DNA from: Cellulosimicrobium sp. Marseille-Q4280
Lineage (GTDB): Bacteria > Actinomycetota > Actinomycetes > Actinomycetales > Cellulomonadaceae
Assembly: GCF_943181405.1 (NCBI RefSeq)
Contig: NZ_CALPBY010000002.1
Span: 62,001 to 126,000, forward strand
Direction of reading: 5' to 3'
Length of the DNA stretch: 64,000 bases
A program made the translations under genes and the position numbers. Of this stretch, positions 55,101 through 63,702 are shown in pieces; the stretch's first letter is position 1, and each line of letters begins with the position of its first letter. Under the pieces are notes generated by a model. It worked only from the letters and a program-made list of their open reading frames with translations. It searched no databases and was not told where the DNA came from.

Positions 55101-57199
55101 GAGTCGCCCTTCCAGAACGGCAGGCGCCCGGGGATGCCGGGCGCCGGCGTCACGAGGACCTGGTCGGGGGTGATGTCCTCGATGCGCCACGTGCTCGACC
55201 CGAGGGTGAACGTGTCGCCGACGCGCGACTCGTAGACCATCTCCTCGTCGAGCTCGCCGACGCGCTTGCCCCCGCGCGGGGCCCGGCCGCGCCCCGCGGT
55301 CCCGCCGTCCCCGTCCGGACCGGTGGACACGTCGGCCCCGGTCGCGAGGAACACGCCGTAGAGACCGCGGTCGGGGATGGTCCCGCCGCTCGTCGCGGCG
55401 AGACGCAGCGCGCCCGGGCGCCCGGTGAGGCGGCCCGACGCGCGGTCCCACACGATGCGGGCGCGGAGCTCGCCGAAGTCCTCGCTCGGGTAGCGACCCG
55501 CGAGCATGTCGAGCACGGCGTGCAGCGACGCGTCCCCCAGGTGGGCGTACGGCGCGCTGCGGCGCACGAGCGCGGCGACCTCGTCCACGGTCCACGCGTC
55601 GACCGCGACCATCGCCACGACCTGCTGGGCGAGCACGTCGAGCGGGTTCGACAGGACGTGCAGCTCCTCGATGCCGCCCGTGCGCATGCGCTCGGCGACC
55701 ACCGCGGAGGGGACGAGGTCGCCGCGGTGGGTCGGGAAGACGACGCCGTGCGAGACCGCGCCCACCTGGTGGCCGGCGCGACCGATGCGCTGCAGCCCGG
55801 ACGCGACCGACGGCGGCGCGCCCACCTGGACCACGAGGTCGACGGCGCCCATGTCGATGCCGAGCTCGAGGCTCGACGTCGCGACGACCGCGGGCAGCCG
55901 GCCGTCCTTGAGCTCGGTCTCCGTGCGGGTGCGCTCGGCGCGGCTCATCGACCCGTGGTGCGCCCGGGCGATCACGGGCTCGATCCCCGAGCTCGCGCCC
56001 GACTGGGCCTGGACCTGTGCGGCGGTCACCGTGCCGGGGTCGAGCACGTCCTCGCCCTGCCGCTCGGCCCACAGCTCGTTCATCCGGGCCGTGAGGCGCT
56101 CGGCGCCGCGCCGCGAGTTGGTGAAGACGAGCGTGGACCGGTGCGCGGCGACGAGGTCGACGACGCGCTCCTCGACGTGCGGCCACACCGAGGGCCGGGG
56201 CGGCCGGGCGGCGTCGGACCCGCCGGGCCGCGAGGTGGCCGGACCGGAGAGGTCGCGCTCCCCGGGCGGCAGCGGGACGAGACCCGGCAGGCCGCCGGGC
56301 GCGGCGCTCGCGGTCGCTCCCGGGCCCGGACCACCCGGAGGATCCGGCGGACCCGGCGGGACCTCGGGGAACCCCGGCAGACCACCCGTGGTACCGGACC
56401 GGGCCGTGGGCGCCGAGAGGTCCGCGAGGTCCGGGACGGGGACCACGACGTCGACGTCGATCCGCTTGGTCGAGGGCGGCTGGACGACGACGACCTCGCG
56501 CCCGCCGTCGGCCTCGGAGCGGTGCCCCGCGAGGAACGTCGCGACGGCCTCGACAGGCCGCACCGTCGCCGACAGGCCCACGCGCTGGGCCGGCGGTCGC
56601 TCGTGCGCCGCGAGGAGTGCGTCGAGGCGCTCGAGCGAGACGGCGAGGTGGGCGCCGCGCTTCGTGCCCGCCACGGCGTGGATCTCGTCGACGATCACGG
56701 TCTCGACACCGACCAGACCCGCGCGCGCCTGGGAGGTCAGCACGAGGAACAGCGACTCGGGCGTCGTGATGAGGATGTCGGGCGGGTGCGTCGCGAGCCG
56801 ACGTCGCTCCGTGGCCGGGGTGTCGCCCGTGCGCGTGCCCACGACGACGTCCGGCACGTCCTGGCCCAGCCGCACGGCGGCCTGGCGGATGCCCGCGAGC
56901 GGGGAGCGCAGGTTGCGCTCGACGTCGGCCGCGAGCGCCTTGAGCGGCGAGACGTACAGGACGCGGCACCGCTGCTCGCGCTCGGGGAGGGGCGTCGTCA
57001 TGATCCGGTCGAGCGACCACAGGAAGGCGGCGAGCGTCTTGCCGGAGCCCGTGGGCGCCACGACGAGGGCGTGCCGGTCACCGGAGACGGCGTCCCACGC
57101 ACCGGCCTGGGCGGCCGTCGGGGCCTCGAACGCGCCCGCGAACCACGCGCGCGTCGGCGCGGCGAAGCGCGCGAGCGGGTCGGCGGGGTCGGAGGTCAC
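52193..57199 (-). CDS. lhr: ATP-dependent helicase Lhr (large form)
   Basis: 1668 residues; SF2 3'-5' DNA helicase of the Lhr-extended group. Motif I APTGSGKT at 48-55, motif II VDEIHAV, motif III SATVRP, motif VI QRIGRAGHQVG. The winged-helix and long C-terminal beta-barrel/winged-helix region (about residues 900-1668) are typical of the long bacterial form, whose C-terminal part has been linked to uracil or nucleic-acid processing in E. coli. A Pro/Gly-rich insert of about 70 residues sits between the two RecA domains. GTG at 57199 is used. Shares a short intergenic space with DUF3046 on the other strand. Confidence 0.93.
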   Translation of the reverse strand: MTSDPADPLARFAAPTRAWFAGAFEAPTAAQAGAWDAVSGDRHALVVAPTGSGKTLAAFLWSLDRIMTTPLPEREQRCRVLYVSPLKALAADVERNLRSPLAGIRQAAVRLGQDVPDVVVGTRTGDTPATERRRLATHPPDILITTPESLFLVLTSQARAGLVGVETVIVDEIHAVAGTKRGAHLAVSLERLDALLAAHERPPAQRVGLSATVRPVEAVATFLAGHRSEADGGREVVVVQPPSTKRIDVDVVVPVPDLADLSAPTARSGTTGGLPGFPEVPPGPPDPPGGPGPGATASAAPGGLPGLVPLPPGERDLSGPATSRPGGSDAARPPRPSVWPHVEERVVDLVAAHRSTLVFTNSRRGAERLTARMNELWAERQGEDVLDPGTVTAAQVQAQSGASSGIEPVIARAHHGSMSRAERTRTETELKDGRLPAVVATSSLELGIDMGAVDLVVQVGAPPSVASGLQRIGRAGHQVGAVSHGVVFPTHRGDLVPSAVVAERMRTGGIEELHVLSNPLDVLAQQVVAMVAVDAWTVDEVAALVRRSAPYAHLGDASLHAVLDMLAGRYPSEDFGELRARIVWDRASGRLTGRPGALRLAATSGGTIPDRGLYGVFLATGADVSTGPDGDGGTAGRGRAPRGGKRVGELDEEMVYESRVGDTFTLGSSTWRIEDITPDQVLVTPAPGIPGRLPFWKGDSPGRPAELGRALGAWVRETDALVATDGEAARSRLADAGLDTWASANLVAYLDEQRAATGRVPDDRTVVVERFRDELGDWRVVVHSPYGAKVHAPWALVLAARLRERYGVDAAAMHADDGIVLRLPDAGDSWLGAAPGTGGDDDRSRGETPVPVEDLLLDPDDVLDAVRSELGGSVMFASRFREAAARALLLPRRRPDRRQPLWQQRQRSAQLLSVASQYPEFPIVLEAARECLQDDFDVAALTGLMRDLEQGRVRLVEVTTPTPSPFAQSLLFGYTAQFLYDGDAPLAERRAAALSLDPTLLAELLGGDGVSAQLADLLDPAAIERTEAELGALAPERQARHAEDLWDVLRRLGPLTHDELAARTREDVRADVADWLGELEATRRVIAVRLAGVPDERARQWAVVEDAGRLRDALGVALPVGIPEVFTEPVPDPLGDLVRRHARTRGPFSAHDLAARLGLGVAVVVHALERLEAARLVVRGRLRPEALGGTGDDWCDAEVLRVLRRRSLAALRAEVEPVPSETLGVFLPRWQGLGQHRGTDGVLRVVEQLSGAAVPASALETLVLPARVRDYTPTMLDELTTAGEVVWCGHALLPGSGGGDGLVSVHLAEWAPLTLPDGGPEPDAPLAQSLLDLLRGSGGYFLPVLAERAGAEVGPTLDALWELVWSGHVTNDGFGALRSRLGSAGGAHRAPRAPARARPMARSRFAGLGPPAGSRSPESTLRGGGGRWSALPEREPDPTRRAHALARVLLDRHGVLTRAVAPAEGVAGSFRNVYRVLTELEATGAARRGYFVEHLGGSQFALPGAVDQLRTDGLDRERAIESAPGVTAPGAGTRPGTLLLAATDPANPYGAALAWPSRPGAGEDGASGHRPGRKAGAVVVLSEGDLALYVERGGRSVLSFVEGPRLADACAALVDAVRAGRLGKVVVQRIDGVEALAGAGTSRTPADEAARALLDAGFRATPRGLRAA

Positions 57200-57293
57200 G
57201 CCGCCATTCTCGCCGCGACCACCCACACGCGCTCGCGCCCTGCCTCTCGGTCGCCGGGACCGCGGCGTCCTCCGCGCATGGCAGGCTGGTCCC

Positions 57294-57527
57294 GTGCGCT
57301 ATCGCGAGTTCTGGGAGCTGGTCGACGAGGTCTTCGGCGACGCCTACGGGCGCACCCTCGCGAGCGACCAGGTCCTCACCGCGCTCGAGAACCGCACGGC
57401 GGCCCAGGCGATCGACGACGGCGTGGAGCCCCGCATCGTCTGGCACGCGCTGTGCGACGCGCTCGACGTGCCGGACGCCCGGCGGTGGGGCCGTGACGAG
57501 CACCGGCAGGCACCGCCGGCTCGCTGA
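57294..57527 (+). CDS. DUF3046 protein
   Basis: 77 residues. VRYREFWELVDEVFGDAYGRTLASDQVLTALENRTAAQAIDDGVEPRIVWHALCDALDVP is the whole DUF3046 domain (given here for orientation in parts: REFWELVDEVFG, LASDQVL, WHALCDALDVP). In actinobacteria this gene often precedes recA; here two larger genes lie between. GTG at 57294, with CAGGCT 6 bases upstream as a possible -10. Confidence 0.88.
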   Translation: MRYREFWELVDEVFGDAYGRTLASDQVLTALENRTAAQAIDDGVEPRIVWHALCDALDVPDARRWGRDEHRQAPPAR

Positions 57528-57566
57528 GCGGGCACGAGCCGCCGCGCAGTCCTGGACCGGCTCGCG

Positions 57567-57572
57567 CATGAT
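57567..57572 (+). promoter_or_regulatory. Candidate -10 box (CATGAT) for membrane phosphodiesterase gene
   Basis: CATGAT ends 6 bases before the ATG at 57579 with no Shine-Dalgarno between, the same spacing as the pgsA and dapA boxes, though the first base departs from TANNNT. Confidence 0.35.
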
Positions 57573-57578
57573 GACCTC

Positions 57579-59900
57579 ATGACGGACGCAGCCCGGGGTC
57601 GCGCACGGCCGTGGCGCGTGACGGCCGCGGACGTACGAGGCGCCCTCTGGTCCCTGGTCTCGACCGCGGCGGGGCTGGGCGTCGCGGTCGCCGTCGTGCC
57701 CGGGGTCGAGGTCTCCAACGTCGCGGCTCTCCTCCTGGCGTCGCTCGTCGTCGGGGTCGGTGACGTCCTGCTGCGGCCGCCGCTCCGCGTGGTCGCCCGA
57801 CGGCTCGGCGTGGTGGGCGCCCTCGTGTCGGGCCTCGTCGCCCAGGTGCTCGTCGTCTGGGCCGCGCTGACCCTCCTGCCCGGCTTCCGCATCGCGACGT
57901 GGCCCGACGCGATCGCCGTCCTCCTCCTGGCCGGCTTCGTCATGGCGGTCGGCCGCTGGCTCGTCGGCGCGAGCGACAACGAGTACGTCCTCGGGGACCT
58001 CGTCCGGCGGGCGCGGCGCAGCGCAGGACTGTCGGGACGCCCCGGGGTGCCGCTCCGCGGGACCGACGGGGCGGCCTCCGACGGCACCGACGGCACCGAC
58101 GAGCGCCCGGCAGGTCTGCTCGTCGTCATGCTCGACGGCGTAGCGCGCCCCACGCTCGACTACGCCCTGCAGGCGGGGCTCGCCCCGACGCTCGCCCGCT
58201 GGCTCGGCGACGGCACGCACCGCCTCTCGACCTGGTGGGCGCGCGTCCCGGCCACGACCCCGGCCAGCACGATCGGGCTCCTGCACGGCTCGACCGAGCA
58301 CGTGCCGGCGTTCCGGTGGTGGTCGCGCGAGCTCGGCCGGCTGGTCGTGACGAACCGACCGGCCGACGCGGCGCTGGTCGAGGAGCGCACGAGCGACGGA
58401 GAGGGCCTGCTCGCCGGCGGCGGGGTGGCCGTCTCGACGATGTTCTCCGGCGACGCCGCGACGAGCCTGCTCGTCATGAGCCGCGCGTCGTCCGGGCTCG
58501 GTCCGGGCCAGATGTTCGTCCGCTTCTTCTCCAGCCCGTTCGTGCTGGTGCGCGCGGTCGTGGTCGCGGTGGGCGAGCTCCTCAAGGAGCTCTACCAGGG
58601 GTGGCAGCAGGCCGTGCGGCGCGTCGAGCCGCGGGTGTCGCGGCTCGGCTGGTACCCGGTGCTGCGTGCGGGGACGAACGTCGTGCTGCGCGACCTCAAC
58701 ACGACGCTCGTCGCCGAGCAGCTCGTCCGCGGCGCGCCGGTCGTGTGCGTCGACCTGGTCGACTACGACGAGATCGCGCACCACGCCGGGCCCCTGCGGC
58801 CCGAGTCGATGCGCGCGCTCGAAGGGCTCGACGGCGTCCTCGGGCTGTGGGAGCAGGTCGGGGCGCTCGCGCCGCGGCGGTACGAGATCGTCGTGCTGTC
58901 GGACCACGGGCAGTCCCTCGGCGCGACGTTCGAGCAGGTCGTCGGGCGCTCGTTCCTCGCGGAGGTCCGACGACTGATGGCGCTCGCGGGCGGGCGGGGT
59001 GCCGACGTCGTGGGCGCCGAAGGCGAGGGCAGGGTCGACGGTCGTCGCCGCGCGACGGCGCCGGACAGCGAGGAGTGGGGCCCGGCGAACACCGCGCTCA
59101 ACGCGCTGCGCCGTGACGACGGACCAGGGCGGATGATGGTCGGCCCCGACCGTGCGGAGCGGACGGACGGCGAGGGGGCGGCCGAGGAGCCCGGGCTGCC
59201 CGAGCTGCCCGAGGTCGCCGTCGTCGGCTCCGGGAACCTGGGCATGGTGTGGTTCTGCCGCGAGCCGCGCCGCCTCACAGCTGCGGAGGTGGACGACCGC
59301 TGGCCGGCGCTCGTCCCGGGCCTGCTCGCGAACCCTGCCGTCGGCGTCGTCGTGACGCACGGGACGGACGGCGCGGGGACGCCGACGCTCGTCGCACGGG
59401 GCATCGCCGGCTCGCACGACCTGCGGACGGGCGACGTCGAGGGCCTCGACCCGCTCGCGCCGTACGGCGCCCGCGCGGCGGCCGACCTGCTGCGCGTGGC
59501 GCGGCTCGACGACGCGGGCGACCTCGTGCTCGTCTCGAGCGTCGACGACGTCGGCATGGTGCACGCGTTCGAGGGGCTCGTCGGATCGCACGGCGGCCTG
59601 GGCGGGGCGCAGAACCTCGCGGTGCTCGTCCACCCGGCGGGCCTCGTCGTCCCGGACGAGGACCTGGAGGACGTCGACGGCGAGCGCGTGCTTGTCGGGG
59701 CGGAGGCCGTCCACCGGTGCCTCGTCGCACGGTTGGAGGAGCTCGGGGTGCGTCCACGACGACCGACCGCTGGGCACCGCCCGGCGGCCACCCGCGAGGC
59801 CGCCGACGACGAGGGCGCCGACGTCGGGGGAGCCGTGGGCGCCGGGCGGCGGGACGTCCCGCCGCGGCACCCCCGTCGGCCGGGGGAGACGAGCCCGTGA
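57579..59900 (+). CDS. Membrane protein: holin-type N-terminus fused to alkaline-phosphatase-like domain
   Basis: 773 residues. Residues about 20-135 form four membrane helices with the pattern of the phage_holin_4 family (PF04020): LGVAVAVVPGVEV, ASLVVGVGDVLLRPPLRVV, LVVWAALTLLPGF. From about residue 175 a soluble phosphatase/phosphodiesterase domain follows: LLVVMLDGVARPTL (first metal site), TTPASTIGLLHGS, DYDEIAHHAGP and VVLSDHGQSLG (further metal ligands). A Pro/Arg tail ends the protein. Substrate unknown; enzymes of this superfamily cleave phosphate mono- or diesters, including lipid or nucleotide ones. Overlaps the next gene by GTGA. Confidence 0.82.
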   Translation: MTDAARGRARPWRVTAADVRGALWSLVSTAAGLGVAVAVVPGVEVSNVAALLLASLVVGVGDVLLRPPLRVVARRLGVVGALVSGLVAQVLVVWAALTLLPGFRIATWPDAIAVLLLAGFVMAVGRWLVGASDNEYVLGDLVRRARRSAGLSGRPGVPLRGTDGAASDGTDGTDERPAGLLVVMLDGVARPTLDYALQAGLAPTLARWLGDGTHRLSTWWARVPATTPASTIGLLHGSTEHVPAFRWWSRELGRLVVTNRPADAALVEERTSDGEGLLAGGGVAVSTMFSGDAATSLLVMSRASSGLGPGQMFVRFFSSPFVLVRAVVVAVGELLKELYQGWQQAVRRVEPRVSRLGWYPVLRAGTNVVLRDLNTTLVAEQLVRGAPVVCVDLVDYDEIAHHAGPLRPESMRALEGLDGVLGLWEQVGALAPRRYEIVVLSDHGQSLGATFEQVVGRSFLAEVRRLMALAGGRGADVVGAEGEGRVDGRRRATAPDSEEWGPANTALNALRRDDGPGRMMVGPDRAERTDGEGAAEEPGLPELPEVAVVGSGNLGMVWFCREPRRLTAAEVDDRWPALVPGLLANPAVGVVVTHGTDGAGTPTLVARGIAGSHDLRTGDVEGLDPLAPYGARAAADLLRVARLDDAGDLVLVSSVDDVGMVHAFEGLVGSHGGLGGAQNLAVLVHPAGLVVPDEDLEDVDGERVLVGAEAVHRCLVARLEELGVRPRRPTAGHRPAATREAADDEGADVGGAVGAGRRDVPPRHPRRPGETSP

Positions 59901-60724
59901 TCCTGAGCCTGACGTGGCTCGGCCACTCCACGGTCGTGCTCGACGTCGCGGGTCCGCAGGGCGGGCGGGTCCGCCTCGTCACCGACCCGCTGCTGCACCG
60001 CCACGCGGGTCTGCTGCGCCGGCGTGGGGAGCGGCCCGCGCCGGCCTGGCGCGACGCCGACGCGGTGCTCCTGTCCCACCTGCACCACGACCACGCCGAG
60101 CTCCGCTCGCTGCGCCTGCTGCCCGGAGCGCCGGTCCTCACGGCGCCGGCGAACGCGCGCTGGCTCCGGGCGCGCGGTCTGCGCGGGGTCGGTCTCGAGG
60201 ACGCGTGGCACCCCGTGGGCGACGTCCGGGCCGGCGTCGCGGTCCGTCTCGCGCCCGCCGTCCACGGCCATCGGCCGATGCCGCACCGGCCCAACGCCGT
60301 GAGCGGTCACCTCGTGCGGGTCGGCCCGGCGCCGGACGCCGAGCCGGGCGGAGGTCCCGACGGCGCGGCGCGCGTCTGGGCCGTCGGCGACACCGAGCAC
60401 TTCGCGGGCATGGCCCGGCTGCCGGCGCTCGCGGGCGGCCCGGTCGACGTCGCGCTCGTCCCGGTCTCCGGCTGGGGTCCCCGGCTGTCGGGAGGGCACC
60501 TGGGCCCGGCGCAGGCGGCGCGCGTGTGCGCGGAGGTCGGCGTCCGCGTCGCCGTGCCGGTCCACTGGGGGACGCTCCACGCGCCGGGTGGCCGCGACCT
60601 GCCACGCGGGTGGATGGACCACGCGGGCGCGGCGTTCGAGGCGGCGGCGCACCGCGAGGCGCCCTCGACGCAGGTCGTCGTCCTGCAGCCGGGCGAGTCC
60701 TGGGAGATGCCCCGCCGTCCGTGA
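59897..60724 (+). CDS. MBL-fold hydrolase (UlaG/RomA-like)
   Basis: 275 residues. [13 protein letters not shown] at the start and the metal motif [13 protein letters not shown] are typical of the UlaG/NAPE-PLD-like MBL group; TEHFAGM and VPVHWGTLH supply later ligands. NAPE-PLD-like enzymes cut phospholipids, which would suit its tight coupling (GTGA overlap) to the membrane phosphatase upstream, but this is only a hypothesis. The stop lies 46 bp before the SOS box of recA. Confidence 0.82.
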   Translation: MILSLTWLGHSTVVLDVAGPQGGRVRLVTDPLLHRHAGLLRRRGERPAPAWRDADAVLLSHLHHDHAELRSLRLLPGAPVLTAPANARWLRARGLRGVGLEDAWHPVGDVRAGVAVRLAPAVHGHRPMPHRPNAVSGHLVRVGPAPDAEPGGGPDGAARVWAVGDTEHFAGMARLPALAGGPVDVALVPVSGWGPRLSGGHLGPAQAARVCAEVGVRVAVPVHWGTLHAPGGRDLPRGWMDHAGAAFEAAAHREAPSTQVVVLQPGESWEMPRRP

Positions 60725-60769
60725 CGCGGTCCGGGGCGTGACGGCGACACGCCGGTGGCGATGCGCTGG

Positions 60770-60785
60770 TCGAACACCTGTTCGG
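60770..60785 (+). promoter_or_regulatory. SOS box (LexA site) of recA
   Basis: TCGAACACCTGTTCGG matches the actinobacterial/Gram-positive LexA consensus TCGAAC-N4-GTTCGA at 11 of 12 fixed positions. It overlaps the region just upstream of the -10 box at 60787, ideal for repression. Confidence 0.85.
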
Positions 60786-60786
60786 C

Positions 60787-60792
60787 TAGAGT
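60787..60792 (+). promoter_or_regulatory. Candidate -10 box for recA (TAGAGT)
   Basis: TAGAGT fits TANNNT and directly follows the LexA site. It would start a leader of about 140 nt before the recA ATG. Confidence 0.6.
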
Positions 60793-60935
60793 TGCGCACA
60801 GGTGCCCGCCGGGGCGCGGACCGCAGCGGGACCGTCACGGTGATCCACAGGTCGGAGCACCGCCGGCACACGGTGTCGGTGGCTCCCCGTACTGTCGGGC
60901 ACGACGACGACGGAACACGACCGAAGGTGACCGAC

Positions 60936-62053
<1,118 letters not shown>

Positions 62054-62057
<4 letters not shown>

Positions 62058-62662
62058 CGGGCGAACGCCAGCGGGCACGCGAGCGTCGCGCGGGGGACAA
62101 GGGCCCCGCGCGGCGCTCGCGCCCGTCGCTGCACGAGCTGGTCGAGAACGGTGAGATCACCGATGCCGAGCTGACCGAGCGCGCACGCGAGACGGTGCTG
62201 CGGATGCTCACCGCGGCGCCCAAGAGCCGCGCGGAGCTCGCGCAGGCGCTCGCGCGCAAGGGATACCCGGAGCACGTCGTGCTGCCGCTCCTCGACCGGT
62301 ACGAGGAGGTCGGTCTCGTCGACGACGCCCAGTACGCCGAGATGCTCGTGCGGACGAGGCACTCCGAGCGCGGGCTGTCACGCCGGGCGATCTCCCAGGA
62401 GCTGCGCCGCCGGGGGATCGACGAGGACACCTCGGCGACGGCCCTCGAGCAGGTCGACGACGACTCCGAGGCCGAGGCCGCACGCGACCTCGCCCGGTCC
62501 CGGCTGCGCCGGACGGCCGGGCTCGATCGCGACGTGCGGATCCGGCGCGCCGTCGGGACACTCGCCCGGAAGGGCTACTCGCCGGGCCTCGCGTTCGAGA
62601 TCGTCCAGCGCGCGCTCGACGAGGAGGTCGCCGCCGCGGAAGGGTGCGACCTGGACGGGTGA
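62054..62662 (+). CDS. recX: Regulatory protein RecX (start codon uncertain)
   Basis: About 200 residues; modulates RecA filaments. The three-helix RecX repeats are clear: [65 protein letters not shown] and [26 protein letters not shown]. No ATG, GTG or TTG exists in frame between the recA stop and the beginning of the homology. The CTG at 62054, overlapping the recA stop as CTGA, is proposed as start; GTG at 62195 would cut into the first helix. Function certain, start not. Confidence 0.85.
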
Positions 62663-62760
62663 GAGCTCCCGTCGGCGCACCCGACCGAGGCCACCCGTCC
62701 GCCGGGCAGGGGCGCTGGACCGCAGGAGGCAGCGCGAGGCCACTGTCCTCCGGGTGACGT

Positions 62761-62794
62761 GACGGGCGGTCCGGGAGTGCCCGGATCGCCCGTC
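62761..62794. terminator. Bidirectional terminator between recX and the ABC permease genes
   Basis: GACGGGCG-GTCCGGG, loop AGTG, CCCGGAT-CGCCCGTC: 15 pairs with one G-T wobble. It lies between convergent genes and can serve both strands. Confidence 0.8.
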
Positions 62795-62799
62795 GAGGA

Positions 62800-63702
62800 T
62801 CAGCGCGCGGTGGTCGCGGCCCCGTCCGGGACCGCTCCGCCTCCTGCCGTGACGGTCGGGTTGCCGATACCGGGGCCGGCTGTCGTCGCACCGGACGTGC
62901 GTCCCTTGAGGAACCGGGAGAGGTACTGCGCGGCGGTCGTGAGCAGCCAGTTGATGACGATGAAGATGACGGCCGCGACGGTGAGCGTCTGCAGGTTGTT
63001 GCCGTTGCCGTTGCCGAAGATCTGCGCGGCACGCAGCAGCTCGTTGTAGACGATGATCTGCCCGAGGGCCGTGTCCTTGAGCACGACGACGAGCTGGGAC
63101 ACGAGGGCCGGGAGCATCGCGATGAGCGCCTGCGGGAGCTGGATCGAGCGCAGCGTCTGCCCGCGGCTCAGGCCGATCGCCATCCCCGCCTCGAACTGCC
63201 CCTTCGGCAGGTTGCCGACGCCCGAGCGGACCAGCTCAGCGATGACGGAGCCGTTGTACAGCACCAGGGCGATGACGACGGCGAGGAACGACGGCTGGTC
63301 CACCTGGTTGAGGCCGAGCAGCAGCCAGAAGAAGATCATCAGCAGGAGCACCGGCACGGCGCGGAAGAACTCCACGACGATTCCGCTCACCCAGCGCACG
63401 GGCTTCAGGTGGGACAGCCGGCCGGAGCCGAGGACCAGTCCGAAGACGATCGCGCCGGCGATCGCGAACGCGGCGGCGCGGAGCGTGTTCCGCAGGCCGG
63501 GGATGAAGTAGTCCTCCCACGCGCTCGCGGTGAACACCGGTCCCCACAGGTCCCAGGAGAGCTGACCCTTGCGCTCGAGCTCGAGCAGGACGAGTGCGGC
63601 GAGGCCGAGCACGACGACGGCGCCGACCACGTTGCCGATGAGGATGTTGCGACGTGCCCGGGGGCCGGGCGCGTCGAAGAGGATGGACTGCTGCGAGCTC
63701 AT
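62800..63702 (-). CDS. Polar amino-acid ABC transporter permease (GluD-like)
   Basis: 300 residues, polytopic (about five helices). The binding-protein-dependent permease EAA loop is EAGMAIGLSRGQTLRSIQLPQALIAMLP, and GLRNTLRAAAFAIAGAIVFGLVLG with FFRAVPVLLLM are typical of the HisM/GluD group for glutamate or other polar amino acids. The C-terminal 30 residues are a variable Gly/Ala/Thr tail. ATG at 63702 overlaps the stop of the upstream permease gene by 4 bases (ATGA). The ATPase and binding protein should lie beyond the window end. Confidence 0.9.
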   Translation of the reverse strand: MSSQQSILFDAPGPRARRNILIGNVVGAVVVLGLAALVLLELERKGQLSWDLWGPVFTASAWEDYFIPGLRNTLRAAAFAIAGAIVFGLVLGSGRLSHLKPVRWVSGIVVEFFRAVPVLLLMIFFWLLLGLNQVDQPSFLAVVIALVLYNGSVIAELVRSGVGNLPKGQFEAGMAIGLSRGQTLRSIQLPQALIAMLPALVSQLVVVLKDTALGQIIVYNELLRAAQIFGNGNGNNLQTLTVAAVIFIVINWLLTTAAQYLSRFLKGRTSGATTAGPGIGNPTVTAGGGAVPDGAATTAR

